This document shows positions 1-10,385 of a stretch of 64,000 bases of DNA, in pieces. Made by a program: the position numbers and the translations under genes. The stretch spans positions 434,001-498,000 of the forward strand of contig OZ025818.1 in NCBI GenBank assembly GCA_964019425.1, read 5' to 3'. How positions within the stretch are numbered: position 1 is the stretch's first letter; each line of letters starts with the position of its first letter. The notes beneath the pieces were generated by a model that did not search any database, was not told the origin of the DNA, and saw only the letters and a list, made by a program, of their open reading frames with translations. Source of the DNA: Flectonema sp. DT1601. Lineage: Eukaryota; Euglenozoa; Diplonemea; Diplonemida; Diplonemidae.

Positions 1-620
1 GCTACAGTTTTGTTTTCTTTCTTTTTTTTTAGAAGAAGATTAGGATATCCAAGCAGGGCCTGCCTGTGGCATTATAATAACAGGCTAAGTCATTTGTAGT
101 TCATAGTTTACCTTTGATTTTATAACTTCACATAGGTACTATGAACGATGAGAGATCCAGTGGGATCACTCAGGGTCTAGTAGAGACCACCAATGTTGTG
201 CGTTGATAGGCAAGGTGACCAACCTTGACATTCTTTCTTTTCTCTCCTGTTGTAACAAACACAAAATACACACACAGCTTACAGGTACTCGCATCTGCTG
301 GAGCGATATCGATGCTTCCGTTGTCTTCCCTGGCATTGTTTTAAAAATAACACTTGTTCTCTCCCTGTTATTCAAATACTCTGCTAAAATTACAACATAA
401 TTAAAACAGGTTTGTCTTGCTTTTTTTCCGTTACCTGTTTCTGCCAAGGACGATGGAAGCAGATCGATGGAGGTTCAGCAAGCGGTGCGATGTACTTGTA
501 TGTGTGTTCTTTGTGTATGTTTTCTTCCGGTACAAGTAGTTTTTTTGTTCTTGCTTTTCAGGGAGGGCCTTAGCCAAAAGCTAACAGTCCAAATCTCACC
601 TGGTAACTCAACCCACTCTT
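1..620 (-). repeat. 1.35-kb repeat, reversed partial copy with ~220-bp insertion
   Basis: On the minus strand this matches the first third of the 1.35-kb unit seen complete at 6408-7764, from the unit start near 620 down to its 'actgtagc' stretch at position 1. A block at about 285-508 has no counterpart in other copies and interrupts the unit between 'agcttacag' and 'tgtgttctttg'. Small differences from the other copies suggest an older one. No coding potential is recognised. Confidence 0.8.
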
Positions 621-659
621 TTTCTGTTCCTGCAGAACTTTCCTTTGTCACTTAATTTT

Positions 660-1030
660 TTTTTTGAGGAGAAGTACCAATTTCTCTCATAACAGGGGGC
701 TCAAACTTGAACCTTTTCTCTCCAAGTGTCCTTTTTTCCTTTCTTTTGACACTTGTTATCAGATCTAAAGTATCTGTTCCTATTTCTTATACCATTGCTT
801 TTGAAATAAACAAAGACATAAGACACGACAGATTCATGCACCTGTAATGTTGTGTCAGAGTCTTTTGTAGAAAACAAGGAATTCTTTACTGTGGATTCTT
901 TTTTTATAAAGTTAAGAGCGAACCCTCGACCAACGGCATGTAGAACTGCTGCTCTGCCACTTAGCTATGTGAGCTGTAAAATGAAACTTTTTTTTAGTGA
1001 TATTGGTTGTCCTCACTCGTTCCGAGATCG
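660..1030. other. Unassigned spacer holding a tRNA-like sequence
   Basis: This stretch replaces the hairpin-rich part of the 1.35-kb unit between two reversed pieces. No ORF of recognised family is present. The only recognisable content is a tRNA-like segment on the minus strand (about 911-976), annotated separately. Confidence 0.4.
911..976 (-). pseudogene. tRNA-like sequence (tRNA pseudogene or SINE head)
   Basis: Read on the minus strand there is an A-box-like TAGCTAAGTGG followed about 35 nt later by a B-box-like GGGTTCG, the internal Pol III promoter spacing of a tRNA. The acceptor and anticodon arms do not pair well, so a functional tRNA is unlikely. A tRNA-derived SINE head is the alternative. 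Confidence 0.35.
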
Positions 1031-1612
1031 TGAGGGGAATTCTCTCATTCATGCTGCGATGCACTCTGAACTTTGATTTTTTGATCTGAGTGTGAGGGAA
1101 TGACCTGTTAGCACATTGGGAATAAGCTGTGCAGCAGTTTAGATGTCTTAGGTGTTAATAAGGGGTTCCTCTTAGCATTTTTCTTTGTTCCCACCTTATG
1201 AATTTCTTGAGGGAAAAAAATAGAAGTCATAATGGTGCTTCCCTCTGGCAGGGTTGTAAGCCATGGTGTCCAACTAAATTAAAGGGCAAGTCTGGGATAA
1301 TCCCTGCCAGAGGGGCGAGTATTCTACCATGGTTGAAATACTCTGGCAACTGATCTTCAATTTTATGTTGTTTGTTAGCTGCTGGTGTAATTTGATCATG
1401 TGTTGATACTTGCATTTATTTATTTGTAATCTTTTACTACAATCACTCTTGTCTATATCTTTTCTTTTTATTCTCTATCTGTTCTGGTCTGTTACTTCAT
1501 TCGTCTCGTTTAACTTCAGTTATATCCATTTTACTTTTCAATGTTTCCCATCTGCTTTTTATTTTCTATCAGTTCTGGTCTGTCTTAACTTTAACTTAGT
1601 AATAAATTAGTT
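1031..1612 (-). repeat. 1.35-kb repeat, reversed middle segment
   Basis: The minus strand matches the middle of the 1.35-kb unit, including the block around 'ccatggtagaatactcgcc' and the 'cctaagacatctaaactg' block. It ends before the three-hairpin part. A 62-codon frame found here recurs in every copy of the unit but resembles no known protein. Confidence 0.8.
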
Positions 1613-1687
1613 TCTGATTTGCATTAAAGAAAACTTGCTCAAGAAAAAAAATATGACAGGAAGAAAACAAAAAAAGTCGCAAAAAAA

Positions 1688-1955
1688 AAAACAAGGGAAG
1701 TCAAAGTTCTTCTCCCTTTAAGAAGAAGGAAATAAGGATAAAAACCTGAAAGCAGAGGGCCATGGCGAAGATCATGCCCAGATCTGCAAAAGTACCAATC
1801 CAATTGAATCAGTATCCAGGTGAAGACAAAGGTGGAAATGAGGACAACGGGGGCTTTTGCAGATCTGGGCATCTTCACCACGGCCGTCTGCTTTCAGGTT
1901 TTTATCCTGATTTCCTTCTTCTTAAAGGGAGAAGAACTTTGACTTCCCCTAATTA
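1688..1955. repeat. Long inverted repeat (hairpin element)
   Basis: Arms of about 105 bp (about 1692-1797 and 1853-1955) are near-perfect reverse complements around a ~55-bp centre. Each arm includes an 'aaagttcttctccctttaag' block (or its complement) and a 'cagatctgggcat' block. Outer ends are A- and T-rich. The form fits a foldback MITE or an inverted duplication; no target duplication could be set because of the homopolymers. Confidence 0.75.
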
Positions 1956-1969
1956 TTTTTTTTTATTGG

Positions 1970-2160
1970 TGTTTCCTCCTCTCGCTCTGTTGTGAGCAGT
2001 GAGTTGTCAGCATCCATCGCTTGTTTCGTTGTGGTTGTAGGGAGGGATAGGGGAGTCAAAGTTAGTTCTCTTTCTATTCTTGGTTTGGGAGATGTGTTAT
2101 GATCTTCTGACAGTGCGTTGGTCATTCCTTTTGGTGTTCTTTCCAGTGTGGATGGCGGAA
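1970..2160. other. Unassigned spacer
   Basis: No feature is recognised. Part of it ('ggggagtcaaagtt' near 2050) echoes the arms of the neighbouring hairpin element, so it may be a decayed copy of that element. Confidence 0.3.
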
Positions 2161-2164
2161 TTTG

Positions 2165-2290
2165 CGATCTGTCGAAGAATAAACAATGTTATCATTGTTT
2201 TTTTATCGATCGACTATGTCGATTACTTTCTATTTTCCGTCCTGGTCAAGACGCTAAACTGATTGTTTTTTTCTTTAAAAATAAATAAAA
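2165..2290 (-). repeat. Hairpin satellite, one monomer, minus orientation
   Basis: It contains the complements of the three satellite palindromes (AATGTTATCATT, TCGACTATGTCGA, and the CCTGGTCAAGACG block). A pogo-type MITE begins directly after it. Confidence 0.8.
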
Positions 2291-2296
2291 AGAATA

Positions 2297-2623
2297 CTGT
2301 AAAGGGAAATATTCTTGTGGGGAAAAACCCGCGAGTTTTTATTATTTTTTCTAAATCCGCGAGAATATTTCCCCGCGGGAATATTTCCCTGCAAGCATAC
2401 TTTTTTTCCAGCCATTTTTTTGGTTCTTTTTTGCGAAGAAAATATGTGTGCTACAAAGGAAAGTTTCAGCAAAAATTATTTTTATTGTGCAGTATGGTAG
2501 TTTTTTATTGTGTTTGTTTGGTAAATAATGCTTTGTTCCACCAGACACTTGATGGAAGTACAAAGATTTCTTAGATTCTTGATCAACTGACTGACTTTCG
2601 TAAAAATCCTCTGTGGCAGGGAA
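2297..2623 (+). mobile_element. pogo-type MITE, truncated at its right end
   Basis: It begins with CTGTAAAGGGAAATATTC preceded by TA, the terminus and target dinucleotide of the pogo-type elements in this window. The interior matches the intact MITE at 45380-45825 in opposite orientation. It ends near 2623 where a 1.35-kb repeat starts, so the second terminal repeat is missing. Non-coding. Confidence 0.8.
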
Positions 2624-3225
2624 GTGAGTTGAATTACCAGGTGAGATTTGGACTGTTAGCTTTTGGCTAAGGCCCTCCCTGAAGAGCAAGAACAAAAAAA
2701 CTACTCACACCTGAAGAAAACATACACAAAGAACACACTGTAAGCTGTGTGTGTATTTTGTGTTTGTCACAACAGGAGAGAAAAGAAAGAATGTCAAGGT
2801 TGGTCACCTTGCCTATCAACGCACAACATTGATGGTCTCTACTAGACCCTGAGTGATCCCACTGGATCTCTCATCGTTCATAGTACCCTGTGTGAAGTTA
2901 TAAAATCAAAGGTAAACTATGAACTACAAATGACTTAGCCTGTTATTATAATGCCACAGGCAGGCCCTGCATTCAGCAACTATCCAGCAGTGCTTGGATG
3001 TCCTGATCTTCTTCTAAAAAAGGAAAGAAAAACAAAACTGTAGCTGGGATCACTCAGGATCAACAGACTACCAATGCTACCTGTTGTACTTGCTCACTAT
3101 GGGGGGTGATGCCAAACACCCAGAAGTACTCAACTGCTTTCCTTCTTGTTGCCCAGGAGTTTCTGACCAGAACTAATAGAAAATAAAAAGTAGATGGGAA
3201 ACAATAAAAAGTAAAATGCATATAA
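2624..3225 (+). repeat. 1.35-kb repeat, first ~600 bp
   Basis: It starts at the usual GAGTTGAATT unit start and runs to the 'aaaagtaaaatgcatataac' block, where a leader module beginning GAATTTCGATAAAG interrupts it. Non-coding. Confidence 0.85.
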
Positions 3226-3625
3226 CTGAATTTCGATAAAGTGGGAAGTAACGGACTGGGAGCTTTTGGCTCCTGCCCTATTCCCGATGTAAACTTTCTT
3301 TTTTTTTTTTTTTTTTTTAACAGGCCCAAAGGGCGACAATGATGGTTGCTGACCAAGGAATAATATTCAAATGAATTTTCGTTTCAAAGAAACGAACAGA
3401 ATTAAGAGAGAGGCAGAGAAAAAAAAAAAAGAAAGAAAAGAAAAAAAAATATGAAGAGGAAATAATCAAACATGAAAAAATAAAAAAAAAAAAAATAAAA
3501 TATAAATAAAAAACGTTGTATGAAAAAGGAAAAAAAAGAAAAAAAAAAAAAAAAAAGACCAGAAAAGGAAAGAGAAAATGAAAAGGTATAATATTATTGT
3601 GGGGATATGAGGATAGCAGGGAAAT

Positions 3626-3650
<25 letters not shown>
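3226..3650 (+). repeat. Leader module of the satellite-bearing element
   Basis: A ~420-bp module starting GAATTTCGATAAAGTGGG. It contains the hairpin GGGAGCTTTTGGCTCC, an 'aacaggcccaaagggcgac' block and A-rich stretches, and ends at 'gatgctc' followed by a T-run. It recurs complete or partial at about 10695, 15387, 29131, 29489, 39448, 44429 and 54025, and reversed at 27860 and 52560. It always borders satellite, except for a 110-bp piece at 29131. Confidence 0.85.
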
Positions 3651-3656
<6 letters not shown>

Positions 3657-4195
3657 ATTTATTATTTAAAAAAAAGGAAACAATCAGTTTAGCGTCTCGA
3701 TCAGGACGGAAAATAGAAATTAATCGACATAGTCGATCGATAGAAAAAAAACAATGATAACATTGTTTATTCTTTTTTTTTTTTTTTTTTTAAATCCTTT
3801 TAATTATTTTAAAGAAAAAACAATCAGTTTAGCGTCTTGACCAGGACGGAAAATAGAAATTAATCGACATAGTCGATCGATAAAAAAAAAACAATGATAA
3901 CATTGTTTATTCTTTTTTTTTTATTTTTTTTATTTTTTTTTTTTTTTTTTATTAATTTTGAAAAAAAAAACAATCAGTTTAGCGTCTTGACCAGGACGGA
4001 AAATAGAAAGTGATCGACATAGTCGATCGATAAAAAAACAATGATAACATTGTTTATTCTTTTTTTTTTATTTTAAATCCTTTTTATTTATTTTTTAAAG
4101 AAAAAAAAACGGAAAATAGAAATTAGTCGACAAAGTCGAACGATAAAAAAAAACAATGATAACATTGTTTATTCTTTTTTTTTGTATTTTTTGAA
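3650..4195 (+). repeat. Hairpin satellite array, about 4 monomers
   Basis: Monomers of roughly 110-135 bp carry the block 'atcagtttagcgtcttgacc', a TCGACATAGTCGA palindrome, and AACAATGATAACATTGTT, separated by T-runs. The first monomer has the variant 'gtctcgatcagg' that always follows the leader module. Confidence 0.9.
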
Positions 4196-4299
4196 CTTTG
4201 AACTTTGAAGTTAAACAAGAGAAATGAAGTAACAGACCAGAACAGATAGGGAATAAAAAGAAAAGATATAGTAATTGTAGTAAAACATTGCAAATAAAC
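4196..4299 (+). repeat. Short diverged piece of the 1.35-kb repeat
   Basis: The stretch 'gaagttaaacaagagaaatg...aacagaccagaacagat' resembles the 'aagttatacaagacaaatg' block of the 1.35-kb unit with substitutions. Confidence 0.5.
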
Positions 4300-5114
4300 A
4301 ACAAAGGTTCATTCTATTAAACAATGAATTAGAATCTAAGTGTAGGGATGAAACTGGAACAAAAATTCAACTCTATTTGTCTCAACAAGAGGTCGCAACA
4401 TTGCGTGCTGGCCCTCAACTGTCCCATTTTTCCCAACAATTTTCCCCAACACCCCCTTTTTTATTCGAATCAACGTCCACGGTAAAGAATTATCGACTCC
4501 CTCTCATCGCAACAACCTATTACTCCTGGACTCCCAAACCCCGTCTTTCCTTTTTTTTTAAACCTCATTCTCCATTGATCACGTTCCCTTCTGAACTGTC
4601 TCAAAGTAGACTACTGGTATCGTCTTCTGCTCAAACGGAACAAGAAAAAGACAGTGCGGCGACCTCATCGACGGAAGATTCACCTATTGCGAGGCAATGG
4701 TCCGAAGGTAGACTCGATTTACTGGACAACTACTGTCAAGCGGTAAGTGACTCTCTCCAGACAAATGAGAAAGTGGCGCTGCTCTCGGAAAAACTAGTGG
4801 AAGAGCAACGTCGATGCTCCGAGTTGAGCTATCAACAGAAGACTATCCATAAAGAACAACTGGATCATTCCATGTTGTTGATGGAGATGGCCAGTGAGCT
4901 CTCTGAGCAACTCTATTTGGCAAAAGACCAAAACAGAGCTCTCAAATTTCAGTTACAAACATGGGCAAATGGTTTTAACCCACCCGAAAAGGAAGCGCAA
5001 GAAGAAAATGAGACCCCAAAGCGTCCGAGGGAGCGCCTATCACAAAAAAAGCGAACTCCACCCTCAACGAATCCTCATGATCGCAGAAGAATCTTTTTAG
5101 ATGACGATTGCTAA
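4300..5114 (+). pseudogene. RLE-type LINE, diverged C-terminal coiled-coil domain fragment
   Basis: An open frame without an initiator codon runs from about 4300 to the TAA at 5112. It aligns to the last ~270 residues of the 1755-codon LINE ORF at 21959-27226, sharing for example PIARQWSEGR, NYC-AV-DSL-TNEK and ALKFQL--WA. Identity by eye is only about half, but the frame is free of stops, so this is a separate lineage rather than a recent copy. The region is rich in Glu, Gln, Leu and Lys heptads and likely forms a coiled coil. RT and endonuclease parts are absent: the copy is truncated at its 5' side. It shows that the C-terminal extension is a stable part of this LINE family. Confidence 0.8.
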
Positions 5115-5530
5115 GTTCTAGTTTCTATTAGTATTAAATTATTTGTATTATTTTGTCGATATGTTTATGTCTGTCCGATCATAACGTCAATCAGATTAAT
5201 TGTTAATTGTAATTGGTTTGAGCGCTTATCAAAAAAAAAAAAAAAGCGAACTCCAACCTCAACGAACTTTCATGATCGCAGAAGAATCTTTTTAGATGAC
5301 GATTGCTAAGTTCTAGTTTCTATTAGTATTTATTTATTTGTATTATTTTGTCGATATGTTTATGTCCGTCAGATCATAACGTTAATCAGATTAATTGTCA
5401 ACTGTTAATTGTAAATGGTCTAAACCCCAATCCAAGTTCCCAAGGCTTGGCATAGATTTGAGTGACGCCTTACTGGCCTCCTCATCCTCTATGAGTGGTG
5501 AGGGGGCCAGCAATGGTTTTTTTTTTTTTT
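5115..5530 (+). other. 3' untranslated region of the RLE-LINE fragment with internal duplication
   Basis: This follows the stop and matches the 3' region of the full LINE (about 21720-21958, minus strand), including 'gtcagatcataacg' and the block ending 'gggggccagcaatgg'. The last ~75 coding bases plus ~110 bp of 3' sequence (5040-5225) are repeated in tandem at about 5235-5420. Confidence 0.75.
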
Positions 5531-5941
5531 TCTCTTATTTCTTTTTTTCTTTTTCTTTTACTCTAATATGAAATATTTTTGAACAAAATGTGATTATTAA
5601 TTTAAAAAAAAAAAAAAAAAATAATGTAAATGAATAATAAAAAAAAAAAAAAAAAAAACATGCCTTGGGAATACAACCAAAGCCCCAATTAATCGGTCCT
5701 TTCTTTTTTCCTTCTTGTCAAGTGATCGCTCCACTCGTCGATCACCAAAACCGATTGTATTTATATCTGTTCTTTTCTCAACGATCGGCTATACCGATCA
5801 TTTTTTTTTAAAAATAATTGTTTTCTTCTTCTCGACGATCAGATCAAATTGATCGACCTTTTCTTTTTTTTTCCTTTATTCCTTCCATCCCTCCTGCTCC
5901 CCTTATTTTAATAAAAACAAGATCAGCTCAGCTTGATCGTT

Positions 5942-5972
<31 letters not shown>

Positions 5973-6110
5973 ATTTAAACTGATTGTATTTATATCTGGT
6001 TATTTTTCTCAACGATCGGCTATGCCGATCGACCTTTAAAATAATTGTCTTCTTCTTCTCGACGACCAGATCCAATTGATCGACCTTTTCTTTGTTGACT
6101 AATTTCTATT
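5530..6110 (+). repeat. Second hairpin satellite, about two ~240-bp units, in LINE 3' region
   Basis: Blocks include GATCGGCTATGCCGATC-type palindromes, GATCAGATCAAATTGATC, and AAGATCAGCTCAGCTTGATC, separated by T-runs. The stretch matches 20975-21640 in reverse, where it also follows the 3' end of an RLE-type LINE. Its start includes 'catgccttgggaatacaacc', found once more at about 62915. Confidence 0.75.
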
Positions 6111-6405
6111 TTCCGTTTTTTTTCTTTAAAAAATAAATAAAAAGAATTTAAAATAAAATTAAAAAAAATAAAAAAAAAAAGAATAGACAATGTTATCATT
6201 GTTTTTTTATCGATCGACTATGTCGATCACTTTCTATTTTCCGTCCTGGTCAAGACGCTAAACTGATTGTTTTTTTTTCAAAATTAATAAAAAAGAATAT
6301 AAAAAAATACAAAAAAAAAGAATAAACAATGTTATCATTGTTTTTTTTATCGATCGACTATGTCGATTACTTTCTATTTTCCGTCCTGGTCAAGACGCTA
6401 AACTG
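6110..6405 (-). repeat. Hairpin satellite, minus orientation, about 2.5 monomers
   Basis: Complement blocks AATGTTATCATT, ATCGATCGACTATGTCGA and CCGTCCTGGTCAAGACG appear in order, running directly into a 1.35-kb repeat at 6408. Confidence 0.85.
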
Positions 6406-6407
6406 AT

Positions 6408-8935
6408 GAGTTGAATTTACAGGTGAGATTTGGACTGTTAGCTTTTGGCTAAGGCCCTCCCTGAAGAGCAAGAACAAAAAAACTACTCACACCTGAAGAA
6501 AACATACACAAAGAACACACTGTAAGCTGTGTGTGTATTTTGTGTTTGTCACAACAGGAGAGAAAAGAAAGAATGTCAAGGTTGGTCACCTTGCCTATCA
6601 ACGCACAACATTGGTGGTCTCTACTAGACCCTGAGTGATCCCACTGGATCTCTCATCGTTCATAGTACCTATGTGAAGTTATAAAATCAAAGGTAAACTA
6701 TGAACTACAAATGACTTAGCCTGTTATTATAATGCCACAGGCAGGCCCTGCATTCAGCAACTATCCAGCAGTGCTTGGATGTCCTGATCTTCTTCTAAAA
6801 AAAAGAAAGAAAAACAAAACTGTAGCTGGGATCACTCAGGATCAACAGACTACCAATGCTACCTGTTGTACTTGCTCACTATGGGGGGTGATGCCAAACA
6901 CCCAGAAGTACTCAACTACTTTCCTTCTTGCTGCCCAGGAGTTTCTGACCAGAACTAATAGAAAATAAAAAGTAGATGGGAAACAATAAAAAGTAAAATG
7001 GATATAACTGAAGTTATACAAGACAAATGAAGTAACAGACCAGAACAGAAAGAGGATTGTAATAGAAGATTACAAATAAAAAAATGCAAGTATCAACACA
7101 TAATCAAGATACACCAGCAGCTAACAAACAACATAAAATTGAAGATCAGTTGCCAGAGTATTTCAACCATGGTAGAATACTCGCCCCTCTGGCAGGGATT
7201 ATCCCAGACTTGTCCTTTAATCTAGTTGGACACCATGGCTTACAACCCTTCCAGAGGGAAGCACCATTATGACTTCTATTTTTTTTCTTCAAGAAAATCA
7301 TAAGGTGGGAACAAAGAAAAATGCTAAGAGGAACCCCCTATTAACACCTAAGACATCTAAACTGCAGCCCAGCCTATGCCCAATGCACTAACAGGTCATT
7401 CCCTCACACTCAGATCAAAAAATCAAAGTTCAGAGTGCATCTTAACATGAATGAGAGAATTTCCTCCCGCTTATTTTGAACAAAAGGGATAGGAGAAGGG
7501 ATAGAAAACGAACATAAAAATAAAATTCTAAGTGAGAAACACTTAGCAGAAACACTTAGCAGCTTTTAAGGAGCTGAAAAGCAAAAAAAAAAAATCTAAG
7601 TGAGAAACACTTAGTAGTAACAATTTGTAGCTAATTAAGCTGAAAATAAAAAAATAAAAAATTTCTAAGTGAGAAATACTTAGCAACTTTTAGAACAAAT
7701 ATTTCAGTAAATAACCTGTAATGATTAAACCATTACAAGTTTGATGCCAAAACTGACAAGGACTGAGTTGAATTTACAGGTGAGATTTGGACTGTTAGCT
7801 TTTGGCTAAGGCCCTCCCTGAAGAGCAAGAACAAAAAAACTACTCACACCTGAAGAAAACATACACAAAGAACACACTGTAAGCTGTGTGTGTATTTTGT
7901 GTTTGTCACAACAGGAGAGAAAAGAAAGAATGTCAAGGTTGGTCACCTTGCCTATCAACGCACAACATTGGTGGTCTCTACTAGACCCTGAGTGATCCCA
8001 CTGGATCTCTCATCGTTCATAGTACCTATGTGAAGTTATAAAATCAAAGGTAAACTATGAACTACAAATGACTTAGCCTGTTATTATAATGCCACAGGCA
8101 GGCCCTGCATTCAGCAACTATCCAGCAGTGCTTGGATGTCCTGATCTTCTTCTAAAAAAAAGAAAGAAAAACAAAACTGTAGCTGGGATCACTCAGGATC
8201 AACAGACTACCAATGCTACCTGTTGTACTTGCTCACTATGGGGGGTGATGCCAAACACCCAGAAGTACTCAACTACTTTCCTTCTTGCTGCCCAGGAGTT
8301 TCTGACCAGAACTAATAGAAAATAAATAGTAGATGGGAAACAATAAAAAGTAAAATGGATATAACTGAAGTTATACAAGACAAATGAAGTAACAGACCAG
8401 AACAGAAAGAGGATTGTAATAGAAGATTACAAATAAAAAAATGCAAGTATCAACACATAATCAAGATACACCAGCAGCTAACAAACAACATAAAATTGAA
8501 GATCAGTTGCCAGAGTATTTCAACCATGGTAGAATACTCGCCCCTCTGGCAGGGATTATCCCAGACTTGTCCTTTAATCTAGTTGGACACCATGGCTTAC
8601 AACCCTTCCAGAGGGAAGCACCATTATGACTTCTATTTTTTTTCTTCAAGAAAATCATAAGGTGGGAACAAAGAAAAATGCTAAGAGGAACCCCCTATTA
8701 ACACCTAAGACATCTAAACTGCAGCCCAGCCTATGCCCAATGCACTAACAGGTCATTCCCTCACACTCAGATCAAAAAATCAAAGTTCAGAGTGCATCTT
8801 AGCATGAATGAGAGAATTTCCTCCCGCTTATTTTGAACAAAAGGGATAGGAGAAGGGATAGAAAACGAACATAAAAATAAAATTCTAAGTGAGAAACACT
8901 TAGCAGAAACACTTTTACACGTTTTTTTTTCAAAA
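6408..8935 (+). repeat. 1.35-kb tandem repeat, about 1.9 units
   Basis: The first unit is 6408-7764 (1357 bp). The second starts at 7765 and is cut near 8915 inside its hairpin block. Each complete unit has a block with imperfect hairpins of the form CTAAGTGAGAAACACTTAG (three in the full unit, about 7530-7690) plus AGCTTTTAAGGAGCT. The units differ at only a few positions from each other and from 37390-38744. Frames of 78 and 62 codons recur identically but match nothing recognised and sit in highly similar DNA, so they are not evidence for genes. Confidence 0.9.
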
Positions 8936-9075
8936 TAAAAAAAAAATTAAAAAAAAAAAATTAAAAAAAAAGAATAAACAATGTTATCATTGTTTTTTTT
9001 TATCGTTCGACTTTGTTGACTAATTTCTATTTTCGGTTTTTTTTCTTTAAAAAAAAAATAAAAAGAATTTAAAAT
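8936..9075 (-). repeat. Hairpin satellite, minus orientation, about one monomer
   Basis: The AATGTTATCATT and ATCGTTCGACTTTGTTGAC blocks are present on the plus strand. The array forms the left flank of a MULE whose 9-bp target duplication lies at 9075-9083. Confidence 0.8.
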
Positions 9076-9191
9076 AAAAAAAAGGGAAAACCTACAGATC
9101 CACCCCCAGGTTTGGGGAAACGTACACTACGGTCACGGCCTTGTGTAACTTTTTTGACCCCTGGATATGTGTTTAAATCCGCAAAATCGAA

Positions 9192-9265
9192 GACGACGCA
9201 ATTTGTCGAGTGGTATGATTGCAGACTTGCATTCGCTAGGCTGCGGTTCGAACCCCTGTCGGGTC
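9192..9265 (+). pseudogene. tRNA-like sequence inside left MULE end
   Basis: About 74 nt with an A-box-like TTGTCGAGTGG, a 7-nt loop CTTGCAT (candidate anticodon TGC) and a B box GGTTCGAACCCC, followed by a T-run that would stop Pol III. The acceptor arm pairs poorly, so it is probably not a working tRNA. It points inward from the terminal repeat. Confidence 0.5.
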
Positions 9266-9289
9266 TTTTTTTTTTTTTTTTTTTTTTTT

Positions 9290-9779
9290 TCTTCCCAGTG
9301 ACCAACAGGTACACTGTCTGCACTGGCCGTTCGGTCAGGAACGCCGCCGCTGACGTCGTGCGTCGTATCCGTACTGCTGATTCGTTCTGTCACGTTCGGA
9401 CACTCGTCGCTCTGAGACATTGCTTAGTGCAGGTTGCTGACTAACAACATCGTTTGAAAGTCTTACACCAGAACCTCATTGGTACCTTACAAAGACCCTG
9501 CATCAAATTCACACGCGGGTCGTTCTTCAAGGTCAATAGTGTAAACTTCCACTCGACTTAGGACCTCGCTTGGAAGCTTCTGTCATCGCGCAATTCTTCC
9601 TTAAGTTAAGTTAAACTTAACTTTAACATAAGAGAGTAATCCATCGTCCTGTTAACCTCTATTCTCTCATCATGGTGTAGAAGTAAGTTAGTCAACTATT
9701 GATGTAGTTACTTAATTGTAATGTTCATAAAAAAACATTCTTATTGTTGTAATCTTTTGGACGCAAGCCCTAACACGAT
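9290..9779. other. Unassigned interior of the non-autonomous MULE
   Basis: This part is markedly less AT-rich than its surroundings at first (9290-9420), then becomes AT-rich. It lies downstream of the LSU-like fragment in rRNA sense, so it could be rDNA spacer. No ORF or RNA was recognised. Confidence 0.3.
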
Positions 9780-10262
9780 CAAAAAGTAACCACCAGTGGT
9801 GACTAAGTGATCCAGTCTGGCTTACTTCAAAGGCTAACATAGTCAAGCACAGTCACTGCGGATGTGTTGTGTAGCATCACGGCTCCGATCGGAGAACCGT
9901 AGATACCAGGGACTAGAAACGGGAGTTCCTCTCGTACTACCCCGTATTGTGGTCGACTTACACTGCCAAGGGGTCTCTCCCCATCAGTAGGTAAAACTTG
10001 TCTCACGACGGTCCTGTTAGTGGGTGAACTATCCAACCCTTGGACAATTCTGCTTGTCTAGGCTAGGAAGAGCCGACATTGAAGGATCAAAAGCAATGAA
10101 CGCTTGGCTGGGTTTGCAGGCCCCAAAAGCTGAACGAAAAAATTGGGCCGTTCGAATCACTAACTTGCATGTTGTCGGTTGCAGTCATCACTCACCTGTC
10201 AGCATACTCTTTACCTTAATTACGCTTAACCCTAACGATGATTTGGCAAATAACAAACCTTG
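9780..10262 (-). pseudogene. Degenerate LSU (28S-type) rRNA 3'-domain fragment
   Basis: On the minus strand conserved LSU blocks occur in the right order: the complement of AACGCTTGGCTG, of AGGAAGAGCCGACAT-GAAGG, of TAGTGGGTGAAC, of GTCTCACGACGGTC, of CATCAGTAGG-TAAAAC, and the sarcin-ricin loop AGTACGAGAGGA (complement near 9930). They resemble eukaryotic nuclear LSU more than bacterial. Several conserved stretches are missing, including the segment between GACGGTC and TAGTGGGTG that normally includes GAGCTGGGTTTAGA of the peptidyl-transferase centre. That argues for a broken, captured copy. An extremely reduced functional rRNA is the less likely alternative. Confidence 0.7.
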
Positions 10263-10385
10263 AGGGCATCATTGCGTTGCTACGCTGCACCACGTTGGTA
10301 GTATTTAAAAGTTAACAAAGCCTTAAAAAAAATTGAGTAACAGCGAGATGAACAGATGCCCAGAAAAAAAATTCCGGGAAAAAAA

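Noticed and set aside
6732-7272. Recurring 78- and 62-codon frames in the 1.35-kb unit as genes
   Set aside because: They are identical only because the DNA is identical; there is no domain or start-site evidence and no sign of codon-level constraint.
6408-8935. 1.35-kb units as rDNA spacer or 5S clusters
   Set aside because: No rRNA block or Pol III box arrangement was found inside the unit.
10230-10240. Telomere-like CCCTAA motifs (here and near 27290)
   Set aside because: Single occurrences only, with no tandem array.
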